8,471 nt of DNA, from NCBI GenBank assembly GCA_040235415.1, contig JBECKR010000062.1, forward strand, positions 1-8,471, in the 5' to 3' direction. Numbering within the stretch: position 1 is the first letter of the stretch; the number at the start of each line of letters is the position of its first letter. Positions 1-6,845 of this stretch are shown here, piece by piece. Origin of the DNA: JBECKR01 sp040235415. Lineage in GTDB: Bacteria > Acidobacteriota > Polarisedimenticolia > Polarisedimenticolales > Polarisedimenticolaceae. The notes beneath the pieces were generated by a model. The model did not search any database, was not told the origin of the DNA, and saw only the letters and a program-made list of their open reading frames with translations. The translations under genes were made by a program, and so were the position numbers.

Positions 1-2
1 CG

Positions 3-2075
3 GCGGACCTGACCTCACCGGAGGGCCGGACCCGGTGGCGGGTCTCGGGGCTCGCCACCGCCGTCGGGCCGACCCGCAGCGTCACGGTCGACGGCTCGTC
101 GGTCGTCGTCGAGGACCGCGACGGAGAGACCGCGATCCGGACGGTCTGGACCGATCCGGCGGGCGGGTCCGCGGCCGAGCGCTGGGTGCTTCCCGATCGC
201 CGCCGCGACCTGCTGCACCCGGGGGCGCGCGACGTGCTCGACCTCGAGCGCTCCCGCGACGGCCGGACGGAGCGCGTCCGGGTCCTGGTGGACGTCGTCG
301 GCATCGGCTGGATCGAGCTCCCCGCGGGACCGCGCGAGGTCGCGCTGCAGCGCGCGCTCGTCCTGGTCGGCCCGGAGGGGAGCGAGACGGCCGAGCGACT
401 CGTGCACCGTTGGATCGACCCGCGAGCCGGCGTCGTGACCGAGGTCTCGGGCCCGCCCGCGCCCGACGGACGCTCGCGGCTCGCGGTCGGCGCCGTCACC
501 GTGCTCGACGCCGTCGTCAGCGGCGCCGCCGACCTGACGATCCACCTCGACGAGCTCGACTTCGACCCCAAGCAGGTCGTGCTCTACGGCCGGGACCGCG
601 GGCCCGGAACGCCGGTGTCGTCGCTGACGCCGGACGGCTACGCCACCATCGGCGACCTCGTCGCGGCGAGCACGTGGGACTTCTCCGGCGACACGAGCGG
701 CGACGAGGTTGCGCAGACCGTGGTCCCGGTGGTGTCGTCCGAGACCTGCAACCTCGGGCAGTGCGGCTACGACACCCCGAACGGCAGGCTCAACCGCGAG
801 GACCACAAGCTCGGGCTGGCCGACGCCTACGTCAACAACCAGGTCACCGAGCAGGTCGTCGGCGCGACCGACGCGACCGTGTGGCTGCGCGCCGGGGCCC
901 AGAAGGAAGGGGTCTCGGGCGCGTTCGGGACCGGCGAGAGCCGCCTGTGCTACATCGGGAACGACGGAACCCAGGAGCGCACCCAGGTGCCGCTGTGGCG
1001 CTTCCCGCACCAGGACGGGACCGGGTTCTACCTCCAGGCCGGGGATACCTGGCAGGCCGGCCCGTTCCAGTGCGAGCAGAACATCTTCAACACGGTGTGC
1101 GGCAGCGGCGGACTGTTCCCGAGACTCTGGAGCAAGGCGTGCGGGACGCACGCCGGCACGCAGAGCGGAGCGGTCATCAAGGGCGGCGTCGTGACGCTGC
1201 CGTCGGGACACACCGTCAACGCGCTTCTGGTGCGGACCGTCGCGGACTTCTGCGTCTACACCGTCTCCGGATGCCCGGCCCTGTTCAAGGCCGACGAGGT
1301 CCGCACCGTGGTGTACCTGTGGCAGACGCCGAGCCTCGGGACGGTCGTGCTGCTGCAGTCCGACCAGAACGTCGCGGACACGACGTCGTTCACGACGGTG
1401 CACAACACCAACATCACGTACGGGCTGTTCCCGCCGCTGTCGATCACCGTCACCGGCACGACGGACACCACCGTCGACCTGTCGTGGAACCCCGGCAACG
1501 ACACCCACAAGATCTCGAGCTACAAGGTCTACTGGGACACCGATTCGGGCTCCGTTTCGCCGTACGCCTTCGACTCCGACGCCGACGCCTCGCAGGTCAC
1601 GTTCAACGGCACGAGCGCGACGATCTCGGGCCTGACGCCGGGAACGACGTACTACTTCACCGTGACGTCGCGATCGGAGTTCCAGCACCTCTCCGACCCG
1701 CCGGGCACCCCCACGGTGTACGAGAGCATCGTGTTCCCGACGCAGGTCTCCGGCGACCCGAGCTCGGTCTATCCCACGGAGGTGCAGGCGCTCACGACGG
1801 GCGGCGGCTGCACGCCCACCGAGGAGGTGACGGGGCTCGTCGAATCCAAGGTCGCGGGCGGAATCCAGCTGTGCTGGAACGCCGTGACGGACGCCTGCGC
1901 GGTGGGCTATCGTGTGCTGGGGTCGGACACGGCCGACTCCGACGCGGGGTTCGCCCCGATCGCCGACGTCGACGCCGCGACGACCTGCTGGACCGGAGAC
2001 CCGGCCTCGCGGTACCTCCTGGTGATCTCCCGGGGCGGCACGGGGACCGGTCCCTGGGGACACTACGGGCGGTGA
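3..2075 (+). CDS. 5'-truncated, probably secreted protein with fibronectin type III domain; function unknown
   Basis: The reading frame is open from the left window edge, so the true start lies upstream. The GTG at 186 is only an internal candidate; coding continues through the 61 codons before it. 690 residues are visible. Numbering from the edge, residues 1-248 are beta-rich and contain no cysteine. Residues 249-424 hold eight cysteines (249, 254, 316, 357, 366, 380, 417, 424). Residues about 476-580 form a fibronectin type III domain, with VDLSWNP, the YKVYW strand and the hallmark LTPGTTYYFTVTS. Residues about 608-690 look like a second Fn3-like fold (LCWNAVTDAC, GYRVLGS, TTCW) with four cysteines (603, 624, 632, 662), ending GPWGHYGR. 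Even cysteine counts and Fn3 domains suggest an exported, disulfide-bonded protein, but the signal peptide is outside the window. No catalytic motif is recognised. Its stop overlaps the start of the downstream TonB-dependent receptor, which points to a joint surface role. Confidence 0.85.
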   Translation, partial: ADLTSPEGRTRWRVSGLATAVGPTRSVTVDGSSVVVEDRDGETAIRTVWTDPAGGSAAERWVLPDRRRDLLHPGARDVLDLERSRDGRTERVRVLVDVVGIGWIELPAGPREVALQRALVLVGPEGSETAERLVHRWIDPRAGVVTEVSGPPAPDGRSRLAVGAVTVLDAVVSGAADLTIHLDELDFDPKQVVLYGRDRGPGTPVSSLTPDGYATIGDLVAASTWDFSGDTSGDEVAQTVVPVVSSETCNLGQCGYDTPNGRLNREDHKLGLADAYVNNQVTEQVVGATDATVWLRAGAQKEGVSGAFGTGESRLCYIGNDGTQERTQVPLWRFPHQDGTGFYLQAGDTWQAGPFQCEQNIFNTVCGSGGLFPRLWSKACGTHAGTQSGAVIKGGVVTLPSGHTVNALLVRTVADFCVYTVSGCPALFKADEVRTVVYLWQTPSLGTVVLLQSDQNVADTTSFTTVHNTNITYGLFPPLSITVTGTTDTTVDLSWNPGNDTHKISSYKVYWDTDSGSVSPYAFDSDADASQVTFNGTSATISGLTPGTTYYFTVTSRSEFQHLSDPPGTPTVYESIVFPTQVSGDPSSVYPTEVQALTTGGGCTPTEEVTGLVESKVAGGIQLCWNAVTDACAVGYRVLGSDTADSDAGFAPIADVDAATTCWTGDPASRYLLVISRGGTGTGPWGHYGR
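1431..1750 (+). other. Fibronectin type III domain within the secreted protein
   Basis: This segment encodes residues about 477-582 of the truncated first gene. It shows the Fn3 strand pattern: a first strand LSITVTGTTDTTVDLSW, then SSYKVYWD, then the SATISGLTPGTTYYFTVTS ending, where L-x-P-G-T-x-Y and the following alternating hydrophobics are characteristic. Fn3 domains are common beta-sandwich modules in exported bacterial proteins and usually act as spacers or binding modules. The boundaries are approximate. Confidence 0.75.
2056..2075 (+). promoter_or_regulatory. Overlapping stop/start (GTGA) with weak ribosome binding site, translational coupling
   Basis: The upstream gene ends with TGA at 2073-2075 and the receptor starts with GTG at 2072-2074, a 4-nt GTGA overlap. 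The receptor frame has no other ATG, GTG or TTG codon nearby upstream, and the peptide that follows this GTG is a clean signal sequence, so this start is well supported. A purine run GGGGA at 2056-2060, 11 nt upstream, is at best a weak Shine-Dalgarno site. Initiation therefore probably depends on ribosomes finishing the upstream gene. Confidence 0.65.
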
Positions 2076-2149
2076 ACGCGCTGCTCCGACTCGCCCGTAC
2101 GGCCGCGGTCGCGGCGGCTTCGATCGCCGCCTGCGGCGCGGTGCTGGCC
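2072..2149 (+). other. Signal peptide of the TonB-dependent receptor
   Basis: The first 26 codons from GTG 2072 encode a short basic N-region (two Arg), a hydrophobic Ala/Val/Ile core and an A-V-L-A signal peptidase I site before Gln27. I-A-A-C at residues 18-21 superficially fits a lipobox, but the standard AxA-type site six residues later is the more usual arrangement for this receptor family. Confidence 0.8.
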
Positions 2150-5068
2150 CAGAGCACGACGGCGTCGCTCTACGGCACCGTCCGCTCCACCGACGGCCGC
2201 GCGGTCGCCGGGGCGGTCGTGCAGGCGCGCTCCTCCGACACCGGCGCGATCCGCACCGCGGTCGCCGGGCCGGAAGGCGTCTGGCGCATCGACCTGCTCG
2301 CTCCGGGTGCCTGGACCGTCGTGGCGCGCCCGCCCGAGGGCGTCGCCGGCGCGAGCCGCTCGGTGACGCTCCGCCTGCAGCAGAGCCTCGAGCTCGACCT
2401 CGCCGTCGGCGACGCCCCGACCGAGCGCGTCGAGGTCCGCGCCGAAACGCCGCTCGTGGACACGCGCCGCGTCGGAGAGGAGCTCCACGTCGTGGGCGAG
2501 CGGGCGGACGAACTCCCGATCTCCGGCCGGGTCGTCACCGATCTGGCGTTGCTCGACTCGTCGGTCCGCGCCACGCCGCCGGGGAACTTCTACGGCGAGC
2601 GAGGATCGGTGTTCGTCATCAACGGGCAGACCGGGCGGTCAAACTCCTTTCTCGTGGACGGGCTCGACAACAACGACCGGACGTCGGGAACGACGCTGAG
2701 CTCGTTCTTCTCCCAGCAGGTCATCCGCGAGTTCGTCGTCATGACGAGCCAGTACGCTCCGGAGTTCGGACGGGCGAGCGGGGGGATTCTCAACATCGTG
2801 ACCCGCAGCGGCACGAACGAGCTCTCGGGCGAGGCGTTCGCCCAGGGCACCCGTCCGGACTGGAACTCCCAGGGCACGTTCGTCGGCGGGCTCCCGGGAG
2901 GCGAGGGCAAGAGCGTCTCGCGGAACGGAGCGGGGTTCCGGATCGGCGGGCCGATCAAGAAGGACAAGGCGTTCTACTTCGTCGCGTTCGAGCACCAGAG
3001 CGCCGACGAGGTCACCCCGTTCACCGGGGTCGAGCGCGACGGCACGGCCGGCGGAGTCGTCATCGCCCCGAACCGGAGCGACGACCTGTTCGCGCGCTTC
3101 GACGTCAACCTCGACGCCTCGAACTTCCTCATGGTGCGGGTGTCGACCGACGACCGCACGACGCGCGACCTCAACGTCGGCGGGGTCTACACCCCGGAAG
3201 CCGGGTTCCGGGCGGACGAGGCCGACGTCCAGCTCGCGGCCTCGCTCACGACCGTCGCCTCGCCGAGCGTGCTGAACGAGCTGCGTCTGCTCGTGGGGAC
3301 GTCGTCGTTCGACCAGTACGCGAACTCCGACCGGCCGGGCGTCGAGCGGCCGTCGGGCATCTTCGGCGGGAACAACCTCAACCGCCAGCTGCGCGACGAG
3401 GACCGCGTGCAGCTCGTGGACAACGTCACCGTGCGACACGGCCGGCACAACGTCAAGTTCGGCGCCGACGTCACGCGATCGCGCACCAGGGTGGACGCGC
3501 TGTTCAACCCGAACGGGAACTTCCTGTACCGCACCGACAAGCCGTTCGAGCCCGGCGACTGCGGCGACCTGCTGCAGTCGAACTTCGCGTGTCCGGCGGG
3601 TCTGACCGACGCGGAGTGCCTGGCGTACAGGAAGCGCCTGGCGCGCGAGGGCGTGTATTGCACGGGAGACCCGAACGGCATCGACGACGACGGCGACGGC
3701 GTCGTCGACGAGAAGGGCTACCTCGACACCTATCCGCTCGTGTTCCAGCTGATCGAGGGCCACCCGAAGGCGACGCTCGACGATACCGTGGTCGGCCTGT
3801 TCGCCCAGGACGACTGGCGGGTGTCGCCCCGCCTGACCCTCGACTACGGGCTGCGCTACGACGTCTCGACGTTCCGGCTGCCGGAGTCCGCGCGGGTCGC
3901 GTCCTCGATCCCGAACGGCGGCGCGGGGCCGGACCGGGACAACGTCGCGCCGCGAGTCGGGTTCACCTACACCCCGCGCGCCGACGGCCGGCTCGTCGTC
4001 CGCGGCGGGGCGGGGATGTTCTACGACAAGCTCGTGCTGGCGTTCCCGGCGGTCGCCGCGATCACCTCGGGCACCCGTATCGGGCTCGTGTTCCCCCAGG
4101 GACTGACGCTCGAGATCACCGAGGACGTCGTCGAGCGGTACGGCATCGACGTCATCAAGCAGGGGCTGATCTTCCCCGACGACCTGACGCTCCGGTTCTC
4201 GACCGGGACCACCCTCGACACGCCGTATACCGTGCAGGCGAACGTCGGCGTCGAGGGCGCGGTCGGGAAAGGGGGCGCGTGGCGCGCCAACGTCATCCGG
4301 GCGCTCGGATACCACTACCCCCTGATGCGCGACCTCAACCCGGTCATCGGCAGCACGGCCGAGGAGATGCCGATCCACCGCGACCCCACGACCGGCTCGA
4401 TCGCGGCGGTCGTGACCGAGGGACGGACGTGGTACACCGGGCTCGACCTCGGTTGGCGCTGGCAGGGCGGGGTCGGGTGGTGGTCGGCGTCGTACACCTG
4501 GTCGAAGTCGCTCGACCTCGGGCCCGACCCGCTGAAGGGCGGCATCGCGGTCCCGCCGAACTCCGACGACATCGCCGGCGAGAAGGCGCGCTCGGACTAC
4601 GACCGCCGCCACCGGATCGTGCTGTCGGGAGACACCGCCCTTCCTTGGGGCGGCTTCCGCGCCTCGACCGTCGTGCAGTGGGCGAGCGGCGCGCCGTTCA
4701 ACGTCACGACCGGTCTCGACGAGAATCTCGACGGGCTGACCAACGACCGTCCGAACGGCGTGCGCCGGAACACCGGAGAGGACACCCCGCTCGGTCCGGT
4801 GAACGAGATCCGCGACGAGGTCGGCCTGCCGCACGTCACGAGGCTCGAGGAGCCCGCGCTCGAGCAGGTCGACCTCCGGGTGTACCGCCCGTTCGGGTTC
4901 GCCGCCGGCAAGGGCAAGGGACAGTGGTTCCTGCAGGTGTTCAACCTGTTCGATCGCGTCAACGGCGGCCCGATCGACGGCCGCGCATCGTCGATCAACT
5001 TCGGCCGCGCCGTCGGGCTCGTCGGTCCGCCGCGGACGCTCGAGGTCGGCCTCGTTCTCGGCTTCTGA
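2072..5068 (+). CDS. Oar-like TonB-dependent outer-membrane receptor with carboxypeptidase-regulatory-like N-domain
   Basis: 998-residue outer-membrane receptor, expected to import or bind a large or scarce substrate using TonB energy; the substrate cannot be told from sequence. Residues 1-26 are a signal peptide (basic LLRLAR, Ala-rich core, AVLA cleavage before Q27). Residues about 31-115 form a carboxypeptidase-regulatory-like Ig fold (ASLYGTVRSTDGRAVAGAVV). Residues about 135-250 are the plug, with FLVDGLDNND (193-202) and EFGRASGG..NIVTRSGTN (231-249). The rest is a beta barrel with family signatures FAQDDWRVSPRLTLDYGLRYD, YTWSKSLD (808-815) and the D-x-N-x-D-G...NDRP-x-G motif (883-896), ending in aromatic F998 as expected for a BAM signal. 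An insert at about 497-547 has four cysteines and a calcium-loop-like motif. The length of about 1000 residues is normal for Oar-like receptors. No TonB box is evident. The gene is coupled to the upstream Fn3 protein. The same frame stays open back to 35, but that part is an out-of-frame reading of the upstream gene. Confidence 0.93.
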   Translation: MNALLRLARTAAVAAASIAACGAVLAQSTTASLYGTVRSTDGRAVAGAVVQARSSDTGAIRTAVAGPEGVWRIDLLAPGAWTVVARPPEGVAGASRSVTLRLQQSLELDLAVGDAPTERVEVRAETPLVDTRRVGEELHVVGERADELPISGRVVTDLALLDSSVRATPPGNFYGERGSVFVINGQTGRSNSFLVDGLDNNDRTSGTTLSSFFSQQVIREFVVMTSQYAPEFGRASGGILNIVTRSGTNELSGEAFAQGTRPDWNSQGTFVGGLPGGEGKSVSRNGAGFRIGGPIKKDKAFYFVAFEHQSADEVTPFTGVERDGTAGGVVIAPNRSDDLFARFDVNLDASNFLMVRVSTDDRTTRDLNVGGVYTPEAGFRADEADVQLAASLTTVASPSVLNELRLLVGTSSFDQYANSDRPGVERPSGIFGGNNLNRQLRDEDRVQLVDNVTVRHGRHNVKFGADVTRSRTRVDALFNPNGNFLYRTDKPFEPGDCGDLLQSNFACPAGLTDAECLAYRKRLAREGVYCTGDPNGIDDDGDGVVDEKGYLDTYPLVFQLIEGHPKATLDDTVVGLFAQDDWRVSPRLTLDYGLRYDVSTFRLPESARVASSIPNGGAGPDRDNVAPRVGFTYTPRADGRLVVRGGAGMFYDKLVLAFPAVAAITSGTRIGLVFPQGLTLEITEDVVERYGIDVIKQGLIFPDDLTLRFSTGTTLDTPYTVQANVGVEGAVGKGGAWRANVIRALGYHYPLMRDLNPVIGSTAEEMPIHRDPTTGSIAAVVTEGRTWYTGLDLGWRWQGGVGWWSASYTWSKSLDLGPDPLKGGIAVPPNSDDIAGEKARSDYDRRHRIVLSGDTALPWGGFRASTVVQWASGAPFNVTTGLDENLDGLTNDRPNGVRRNTGEDTPLGPVNEIRDEVGLPHVTRLEEPALEQVDLRVYRPFGFAAGKGKGQWFLQVFNLFDRVNGGPIDGRASSINFGRAVGLVGPPRTLEVGLVLGF
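3560..3712 (+). other. Receptor insert with four cysteines and a calcium-binding-like DxDxDGxxD loop
   Basis: This stretch encodes receptor residues 497-547. It contains Cys 497, 507, 516 and 530, followed by DDDGDGVVDE (538-547), which matches the DxDxDGxxD pattern of EF-hand, dockerin and thrombospondin type 3 calcium loops. It lies between barrel strands (NGNFLYRTDKPFE before, TVVGLFAQDDWRVSP after), so it is probably an extracellular loop held by two disulfides and possibly calcium. The motif is seen directly; the topology and calcium binding are inferred. Confidence 0.6.
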
Positions 5069-5073
5069 CGGCG

Positions 5074-5082
5074 TGTTAGAAT
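5074..5082 (+). promoter_or_regulatory. Extended -10 promoter element upstream of the HEAT-repeat gene
   Basis: TGTTAGAAT fits an extended -10 element (TGn followed by TAGAAT, five of six matches to TATAAT) in otherwise very GC-rich DNA. It sits in the 44-nt gap after the receptor stop. No good -35 hexamer is visible at 16-18 nt spacing (the bases around 5053-5060 lie inside the receptor's last codons), as is common for extended -10 promoters. Transcription would start near 5089-5090, giving a leader of roughly 23 nt. It would drive the HEAT protein and the EF-G paralogue independently of the receptor operon. Confidence 0.55.
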
Positions 5083-5098
5083 GACGGTTTCGGCAACC

Positions 5099-5103
5099 GG
5101 AGG
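5099..5103 (+). promoter_or_regulatory. Shine-Dalgarno site for the HEAT-repeat gene
   Basis: A perfect GGAGG lies 9 nt before the ATG at 5113. This spacing supports that ATG as the start and indicates strong independent initiation. Confidence 0.75.
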
Positions 5104-5112
5104 CTCGCCGGG

Positions 5113-6819
5113 ATGAGTTCGCTGATCTGGACGTACAACGACCTCGTGCGCTTCACGAAGTGGGAGGACGCGGAGGTCCGCTACTGGGCGATCGACCGGC
5201 TGATCCGGCACTTCCCGGAGCGGTGCCCGGACGACGTCGCAGGGTTCGTGCTCGACGACCACGACACCACGCCGACCATGGTGGCGCGTCACCTCGGCGA
5301 GCGCGGCAACGCCGCGCACCACTCGATCCTGCTGCGCGGCTTCCGCCTGCTCCGCGGCCTGACCCCGGGCTACTGCCTGCAGGCGCTGGCGCGCCTCGGC
5401 TATCCCGGCGTCGAGGAGCTCGCGGCCGGGGCGCTGCAGCGCGGCGACCTCAACGAGCCGGCGCTCGCCATGATCATCGAGTCTCTCGCCGAGCTCGGAA
5501 CGCCCGCCGCGCGCGAGGTCGTGCGCGAGTTCGTCGAGCGCAAGGTCGAGCTTCTGGCCGAGCCCGGCGCGATACGCGCGGTCCTCAAGGTCGTCGCGCC
5601 GTCCGAGATCCCGGACGTCCTCTCGCGCTACCTGACCGCGCTGCAGTGGCGCGGAACGCACCGCGCGGGCGAGGGGTTCCGGAGCCTCATGGACGAGCTC
5701 CAGATCGACGACGCCGGCTGGTGCTTCCGGACCGGACCGTCGGGCCGCATCGAGCTGCGCAAGACGATCAAGGCGGTCGAGTCGGGCTACGACTGCGACG
5801 TGCTGGCGGCGATGGGCGAGGGGACGATCAAGCAGATCGCGCAGCGCTTCCGCGCAGGCGACCTCGGCGACATCGTCCGCTCGATCGCGGACTGGACGCG
5901 GCAGGCCGTCGCCGCGCTCCCGGACGACCCGGACGACGACCTCCCGGAGCGGATCGCGGCCGCGGTCGGGACGTTCACGGTCAAGCCGGTGCTCGACGAC
6001 GTCGAGCGCCTCGGCCACCAGTTCCAGCAGTGGGTCCTCGGGTTCCAGCTCTCGGCGGCGTTCGCGGTCGCGCGATACGCCAACGTCGCGCTCACGCTGA
6101 AGCGGTCGCGCGGCGATCTCGCGAAGCTGCTGAAGCTCGCCGAGCGCGAGACCGCGTTCGTGCTGCCGGACCTGCCGTCGGCGATCGCGGTCGTCTGCCA
6201 GAACGACGAGTCGCGCGCGCGCGGGGCGCAGGACTGGTGCCTCCGGATGCTCGAGGCGCAGGGCCCGTTCTTCCCGAAGGTCGTCGCGCTGGAGACCCTC
6301 GGCGAGCTCCGCGCCGTGCACTTCATCCCGGAGATCATGGAGTATCTCTCGGACGAGAACTCCTACGTCTACGGCGCGGCGGAACGGGCGCTGTCGAAGA
6401 TGGGCGAGGCGATCGTGCAGCCCGCGGTCGGGCGGATCGAATCCGGGCTCGTCGACCCGGATGCGGCCCACAGCCTGCTCGTGCTGCTGTGCGACCTCGG
6501 GTCGCGCAAGGCGTACGAGTCGGTCATGCAGCACCTCGACCTCTTCATGGAGGAGATCGGACCGGGCGCCGCCACGGAGTGGATCAGCCTGTTCGGCACC
6601 GAGGAGTTGATCGATCCGCTGCGGGACTGGCTCGACGAGGACCCGGCGATGGTCGGCCAGGGGTTGCTGCTGCTCGGCGCGATCAACAACGTCCGGATCC
6701 CCGAGGAGGACGAGATCCTGCGGGCGATCGAGGACGAGCGCGCCCGGCAGGCGGCGGAGCCGGACGACGACGACGCGCCCGAGGGCCCGGACAGCGACGG
6801 CGGCAGCTACTTGATGTAG
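5113..6819 (+). CDS. HEAT-repeat-like alpha-helical scaffold protein with acidic C-terminal tail
   Basis: 568 residues, no signal peptide and no membrane segments, so probably cytoplasmic. The protein is almost entirely amphipathic helices. Helical pairs resembling HEAT or armadillo-type repeats are clearest at residues about 14-62 (AEVRYWAIDRLIRHF then VARHLGERGN), 89-165, and 388-470, where KVVALETLGELRAVHFIPEI and YGAAERALSKMGEAIV follow the typical repeat pattern. A less regular middle (about 180-345) includes a Trp/Phe patch and a helix pair. Residues about 531-563 form a strongly acidic tail (Glu-rich helix, then DDDD and further Asp/Glu), ending GSYLM. HEAT-type proteins usually act as protein- or nucleic-acid-binding scaffolds; no enzymatic motif is visible and I cannot name an orthologue. 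The ATG start has a well-placed GGAGG and its own promoter. The stop is 26 nt before the EF-G paralogue, suggesting co-transcription. The acidic tail could be a contact surface for a basic partner, which is speculation. Confidence 0.85.
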   Translation: MSSLIWTYNDLVRFTKWEDAEVRYWAIDRLIRHFPERCPDDVAGFVLDDHDTTPTMVARHLGERGNAAHHSILLRGFRLLRGLTPGYCLQALARLGYPGVEELAAGALQRGDLNEPALAMIIESLAELGTPAAREVVREFVERKVELLAEPGAIRAVLKVVAPSEIPDVLSRYLTALQWRGTHRAGEGFRSLMDELQIDDAGWCFRTGPSGRIELRKTIKAVESGYDCDVLAAMGEGTIKQIAQRFRAGDLGDIVRSIADWTRQAVAALPDDPDDDLPERIAAAVGTFTVKPVLDDVERLGHQFQQWVLGFQLSAAFAVARYANVALTLKRSRGDLAKLLKLAERETAFVLPDLPSAIAVVCQNDESRARGAQDWCLRMLEAQGPFFPKVVALETLGELRAVHFIPEIMEYLSDENSYVYGAAERALSKMGEAIVQPAVGRIESGLVDPDAAHSLLVLLCDLGSRKAYESVMQHLDLFMEEIGPGAATEWISLFGTEELIDPLRDWLDEDPAMVGQGLLLLGAINNVRIPEEDEILRAIEDERARQAAEPDDDDAPEGPDSDGGSYLM

Positions 6820-6828
6820 CGCGGCGGG

Positions 6829-6834
6829 AAGGAG
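6829..6834 (+). promoter_or_regulatory. Shine-Dalgarno site for the EF-G paralogue
   Basis: AAGGAG lies in the 26-nt gap, 11 nt before the ATG at 6846, and supports that start codon. No promoter-like or terminator-like sequence is present between the two genes, so they are likely one transcript. Confidence 0.7.
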
Positions 6835-6845
6835 ATCGACGAGCC

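Noticed and set aside
15..2063. 682-codon open frame on the reverse strand.
   Set aside because: It is Arg/Val/Asp-rich low-complexity translation antisense to a gene with clear Fn3 features, a typical shadow in high-GC DNA.
35..2071. The receptor's reading frame stays open far upstream, giving an apparent 1677-residue protein.
   Set aside because: The upstream part is Arg/Gly/Pro-rich with no domain sense and is an out-of-frame reading of the Fn3 gene. The signal peptide begins at GTG 2072.
2123..2134. Possible lipobox I-A-A-C in the receptor signal peptide (residues 18-21).
   Set aside because: A conventional AVLA-Q signal peptidase I site follows six residues later and the family is normally not lipidated; it cannot be excluded by eye.
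2639..4834. 731-codon open frame on the reverse strand opposite the receptor.
   Set aside because: The composition (runs of R, V, D, E, H) and lack of any motif mark it as antisense to a well-supported receptor gene.
3589..5079. 496-codon + strand open frame overlapping the receptor in another frame.
   Set aside because: It is Arg/Pro-rich shadow translation. The receptor frame carries the conserved barrel motifs throughout this stretch.
5069..5112. Searched for an intrinsic terminator after the receptor gene.
   Set aside because: There is no stable hairpin followed by a T run; the T-containing stretch fits a -10 element better.
4597..6534. 645-codon reverse-strand open frame spanning the receptor end and the HEAT gene.
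   Set aside because: It crosses two real + strand genes and the promoter gap, and has no recognisable domain.
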